Source of the DNA: Granulicella sp.
Lineage (GTDB): Bacteria; Acidobacteriota; Terriglobia; Terriglobales; Acidobacteriaceae
DNA length: 47,139 nt
Direction: 5' to 3'
Assembly: GCA_027335345.1 (NCBI GenBank)
Contig: DAHWOF010000022.1
Span: forward strand, 1 to 47,139
Under the pieces are notes generated by a model. That model ran no database searches. It saw only the letters and a list, made by a program, of their open reading frames with translations, and was not told the DNA's origin. Both the position numbers and the translations under genes were made by a program. Positions 44,039 to 47,139 of the stretch are shown in pieces. The number at the start of each line of letters is the position of its first letter. The first letter of the stretch is position 1.

Positions 44039-45814
44039 GTGGCCTTTGTGTCTTCTTCCAACCCCAAGATCTCCGCAAACAATCGTAACTACATCTTTTT
44101 CTTCGCTGCACTCGTCCTCACCCTCCTCGCCGTCAACATCCTGCAGATTCACTTCATTGGCGACTTCGGCTGGGATGACGGCAGCATCACTGTGGCATAC
44201 GCACGCACCTATGCCCAAACCGGACGTATCGCCCTGACGCCTGTCTCCGAACAGGTCGAGGGATTCTCATCGCCGGCTTGGTTCTGGCTCCTGGCGGCTT
44301 GTTACAAGATAGCCCATCCTGGATTCCTTGGCATGTTGCAAGTCAGCCAGGTGCTGGCCTCTCTCTGCTCTGCTCTGGCCTGCGGCGTCTTCTACCTTCT
44401 CCTCTACAAACGGATCGGCGCTCCGATGGCCATGCTTGCTTGCCTCACGCTTGGGCTTAGCAACATGTTTCTCTATGAAGATGCAAACGGTATGGAGATG
44501 AGCTTGCTCAGTCTTCTGGTTGCCCTATGCATCGTGGCCTTGCAGCGCAGGAACTCCTTCCTGTTGATCCTGACCACGATTCTTGCAACCACCGTACGCT
44601 TCGAGGCAGCTTTTTATCTCTGGTGCGCCGGAGTAGCCATCTTTCTCTCCGCGAATCGCCAGTCCAGGCGAAGGGGAGTTCAGATTGCAGCCTCTACCGT
44701 CCTGGCTTGGCTGGCGGTTGACATCTGGCGATTGCTGGTCTTTCACACCTTCATGCCCAATACGATCTTTGCCAAGCGCTGGGCTCCCTACACGCGTCAC
44801 GGAATGGCGGCCTTTTGGAGCCACCTGGGCGGATTGCTTGGTCTCTACGATTGTCTCGCCGTGTTGATCGCAGGCGTTCTATGGCTGTACTTTACTCAGG
44901 ATGTCGCTAACTTCCGCCTTGATGAGAGTTCGGCCGGCGAAGCATCCTCCCTGCTTTCCAACGATTCTCTGCGCTTTTGCATCGGCTATACGGTTGGCGT
45001 AACTTTCTTTAATCTCATCATCGGCACAAACTCCGGATACCGGGGGCGCATGTACTACTCCTGCTTCATTCCGGCCATTCTTCTCATCTTCTATCTGTTC
45101 CTGTCGTACAGGCGAAGATTGCCAGCTGCGTGGACAGCCTTTGTCCTCGTCCTCTGGTGGGCTTCAACATTCACCATCCACTATCGCTATCTCGACTTTC
45201 ATGAGGCCTGGTCTCTCGCCCTTCGTTCGGACGGCCTCGGAACGAGCGCCCCTGCATCCAACTTATTCGAGAGGTTGCTGCTCCATTATCGGGTTCCCTA
45301 CGGGCCAAACATGTACGGAATCACCGCTCACCAGTTTGCGACGACGGGGAGAGCTGTCGACGATATCCGTAAACAATTGGATATGGCCACCATTACTTTC
45401 ATGGTTCCCGATGTTGGCGGAGCCTCTCTGTGCTGCGAAAACATTCGGATCGTCGATGCCGGGTTATTGACCAATACCGTCCTGGCCCACGATGGATATT
45501 CGGCTTTGGCGCAAGTCCTGACCACGGAGAATCCGGATGTCATTGAGACTCATATCCCGTGGTCGCGTGCTGGAGACATCTACCATATTCCACAGTTCAT
45601 CGCTAACTATAGCCCCGTGATCTATCACGACAACTTCTTCTGGATACGCAACGACATCCTCCATCGCCTGGAGAATATTCAACCGTATACTGAGATCAGC
45701 CTTCCCGATGCTCTCGCCATCAAGGCTCGCTACCTCAATGAAGCTCAAGAGACCTCTAACTACGACTATGAGCATCTCCAGTCCCTCAAGAAAACCATCA
45801 CGTTCTTCAGGTAG
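44039..45814 (+). CDS. GT-C type membrane glycosyltransferase
   Basis: 591 aa, about 10 membrane helices then a soluble C-terminal domain (about residues 400-591). The first periplasmic loop has FGWDDGSITVAYARTYAQTG followed by VEGFSSPAW, like the DD-Y-RYA...VEGY signature of GT-C enzymes that use polyprenyl-phosphate sugars, for example AftB-type arabinofuranosyltransferases. Asp46/Asp47 are the likely catalytic acids. The GTG at 44039 has CAGGAG 8 bases upstream; an ATG at 44012 has no ribosome site and adds 9 residues. It is followed by a GT2 gene, suggesting surface polysaccharide or protein glycosylation. Donor sugar unknown. Confidence 0.85.
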   Translation: MAFVSSSNPKISANNRNYIFFFAALVLTLLAVNILQIHFIGDFGWDDGSITVAYARTYAQTGRIALTPVSEQVEGFSSPAWFWLLAACYKIAHPGFLGMLQVSQVLASLCSALACGVFYLLLYKRIGAPMAMLACLTLGLSNMFLYEDANGMEMSLLSLLVALCIVALQRRNSFLLILTTILATTVRFEAAFYLWCAGVAIFLSANRQSRRRGVQIAASTVLAWLAVDIWRLLVFHTFMPNTIFAKRWAPYTRHGMAAFWSHLGGLLGLYDCLAVLIAGVLWLYFTQDVANFRLDESSAGEASSLLSNDSLRFCIGYTVGVTFFNLIIGTNSGYRGRMYYSCFIPAILLIFYLFLSYRRRLPAAWTAFVLVLWWASTFTIHYRYLDFHEAWSLALRSDGLGTSAPASNLFERLLLHYRVPYGPNMYGITAHQFATTGRAVDDIRKQLDMATITFMVPDVGGASLCCENIRIVDAGLLTNTVLAHDGYSALAQVLTTENPDVIETHIPWSRAGDIYHIPQFIANYSPVIYHDNFFWIRNDILHRLENIQPYTEISLPDALAIKARYLNEAQETSNYDYEHLQSLKKTITFFR

Positions 45815-45967
45815 CATGCAGCTTCACGCTCCGTCCGATTCAACCGATATTCGTCCAGCTCAGCCATCTCCAAGCCATCTCCGGGCCGCCTCAGAGCAAC
45901 TGCATCACTCCACACTGCGGACAACCACCCCAAATCACGCCCGTAATCACTGCCAGTGATAGATGCC

Positions 45968-46873
45968 ATGGCTACTGTTGATGTGATCATTCCGGCGTTC
46001 AACGCGGCCCGATATCTCCCGGCCGCACTGGAAAGTGTGGCCTCGCAATCCTTCTCCGACTGGCGGATCGTGCTCGTCGACGATGGAAGCACCGACAACA
46101 CCTCGGAGATTGTCGCCCCATTCATGGACCGGCTCGGGGCAAAGCTTCGCTATATTCGGCAAGTCAATCGCGGGCTTCCGGCGGCAAGAAACGCCGCTAT
46201 CCGGGCCTCGGACTCCGAATTGTTGGCCTTGCTCGACGCCGACGACATATGGCTTCCTTGCAGGCTTGCGGAGTCGGTACGCGCACTCCGGGAACGGCCC
46301 GAGGCCGGCCTCGCCTATGGTCTGGTGACGCACATCGATGCCGATGGCATTCCCCAAAGCACATTCCTGGGAAATCGCCATCATGCGGAGGGAAGGATCG
46401 CTCCGCAGATTTACATGAAAAAGGTGGATCTTCCCTGCCCAACGATCACCTTCCGCAGGCGATGTGTTGAAGAGATCGGCCTATTCGATGAAAGCATGCG
46501 CGCTACCGAGGATCGCGACCTCTGGCTCCGGATCGCTCTGCGCCATGAGGTAGCTTTTATCCCGAAGGTGATCGCGTACTATCGGTGGTCTGCAAGCTCC
46601 ATGTCCAGAGACACGCAGCGGATGGTGGATGCGCAGAAACAATTCGTTCGCAAACACTATGGCTCCGCCGGCTGCGGTCTGATTCCTCGTCAGGTGGCTT
46701 ACGCTCGTATCTATAAGCAGCGCGCCGATGCACTCAAGGCGCAGGGAAAGACTCGAGCCGCTCTCTTGAGCGCCCTCCGGTCCGTAGCAACCTACCCCCT
46801 GGACCTCGATAACCTCCGGACCTCCGCCTCCCTCTTTGCGAGCTGGATTCGCACCGGCAAGAACCATTCCTGA
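45968..46873 (+). CDS. Family 2 glycosyltransferase
   Basis: 301 aa, GT-A fold, no membrane helix. DVIIPAFNAARYL at the N terminus, nucleotide-binding VDDGSTDNT (38-45), RGLPAARNAAI, the DXD-type LLDADDIW (Asp90, Asp92, Asp93), and the acceptor-side RATEDRDLWLRIA. The ATG at 45968 is preferred to a GTG 4 codons upstream. It probably acts with the GT-C gene 153 bp upstream in building an extracellular glycan. Confidence 0.92.
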   Translation: MATVDVIIPAFNAARYLPAALESVASQSFSDWRIVLVDDGSTDNTSEIVAPFMDRLGAKLRYIRQVNRGLPAARNAAIRASDSELLALLDADDIWLPCRLAESVRALRERPEAGLAYGLVTHIDADGIPQSTFLGNRHHAEGRIAPQIYMKKVDLPCPTITFRRRCVEEIGLFDESMRATEDRDLWLRIALRHEVAFIPKVIAYYRWSASSMSRDTQRMVDAQKQFVRKHYGSAGCGLIPRQVAYARIYKQRADALKAQGKTRAALLSALRSVATYPLDLDNLRTSASLFASWIRTGKNHS

Positions 46874-47116
46874 TCCGACAGGCAAGCCGTGCGGCCCGCA
46901 CGCTCGTTGCGCCGAGTTGAACAGAGAGTAGACCAGGGAAAACTCCATGCAGCCCACAAGGGCTCTCCTGGCGCACCACGGACAGAGCCCGCAACCGACA
47001 GGGCTATCGCATGAAGAAAAGGCGAAGGCGCATCGGTCAGGGTTGACGAGAGGGATACAGGTAGATACTTCTGCATCTGGTGTTGGTCGGCTGTTCTGTT
47101 TCCAGGAGGTGATGAT
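46874..47116. other. Intergenic region at the right edge
   Basis: No gene seen. A TTGACG at about 47043-47048 could be a -35 element, but no good -10 lies at standard distance. Confidence 0.4.
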
Positions 47117-47139
47117 GGAAACCGAACATCCGCTGCGCC
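47117..47139 (+). CDS. Start of a gene cut by the right edge
   Basis: A strong AGGAGGTG ribosome site (47106-47113) precedes ATG ATG; the second ATG (47117) has the better spacing. Only seven complete codons (METEHPL plus Arg) are visible, too few to identify the product. Confidence 0.6.

Overview
The window looks like a chromosomal segment from a GC-rich, Gram-negative, aerobic to facultatively respiring soil bacterium, most likely an acidobacterium (Acidobacteriota, Terriglobia-type). This placement is inference. It rests on a cell-wall cluster with long spacers that ends at murC, meso-DAP-type MurE, an FtsI carrying a PASTA domain, many secreted proteins of lineage-restricted type, and a YXWGXW-repeat protein. 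No rRNA, tRNA, CRISPR array or complete insertion sequence was seen.

Left part (1-7468). A catalase-peroxidase gene (katG, cut by the left edge) diverges from oxyR, whose product keeps both redox cysteines. Convergent to oxyR is a two-component pair of CusS/CusR type. It diverges from three genes for exported proteins: an unknown secreted protein, an outer-membrane-channel-like protein, and a MerP-like domain protein that has lost its metal-binding CxxC. This part looks like an oxidative and envelope/metal stress block.

Nitrogen-respiration block (8019-16434). A NarK-type nitrate/nitrite carrier, a NarI-like membrane cytochrome b with a cytosolic four-Cys tail, a Nas/Nap-type molybdopterin nitrate reductase, a four-cluster ferredoxin subunit, a Tat-anchored Rieske protein and a two-helix membrane protein form one tightly coupled operon. 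It is followed by an octaheme cytochrome c of the hydroxylamine-oxidoreductase family and an FmdE-family protein. Both transcription units are preceded by nearly identical 14-bp CRP/FNR-type palindromes about 41 bp ahead of the inferred start sites. Inference: an oxygen- or NO-responsive regulator drives a nitrate-to-nitrite-to-ammonium (or hydroxylamine) pathway of unusual composition.

Catabolic/unknown block (16750-21317, minus strand). It holds an exported lineage-specific protein, an FAD amine-oxidase-like protein, a VOC-fold protein and a Tat-exported type B carboxylesterase, probably co-transcribed.

Cell-wall (dcw) block (21812-38643, minus strand). The order is mraZ, rsmH, ftsL, ftsI, murE, murF, mraY, an alpha/beta hydrolase, murD, ftsW, murG, murC. 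Four 10-bp MraZ boxes precede mraZ. A plus-strand YXWGXW gene interrupts the cluster between murG and murC, and the hydrolase gene interrupts it between mraY and murD. ftsQ, ftsA, ftsZ, murB and ddl are not present downstream of murC.

Right part (39068-47139). dxs overlaps a DUF2127 membrane-protein gene upstream of the dcw cluster on the same strand. Divergent from dxs are a secreted alpha/beta hydrolase with a leaderless-looking promoter, a secreted DUF4440-type protein, a GT-C membrane glycosyltransferase and a GT2 glycosyltransferase. The start of one more gene lies at the right edge.
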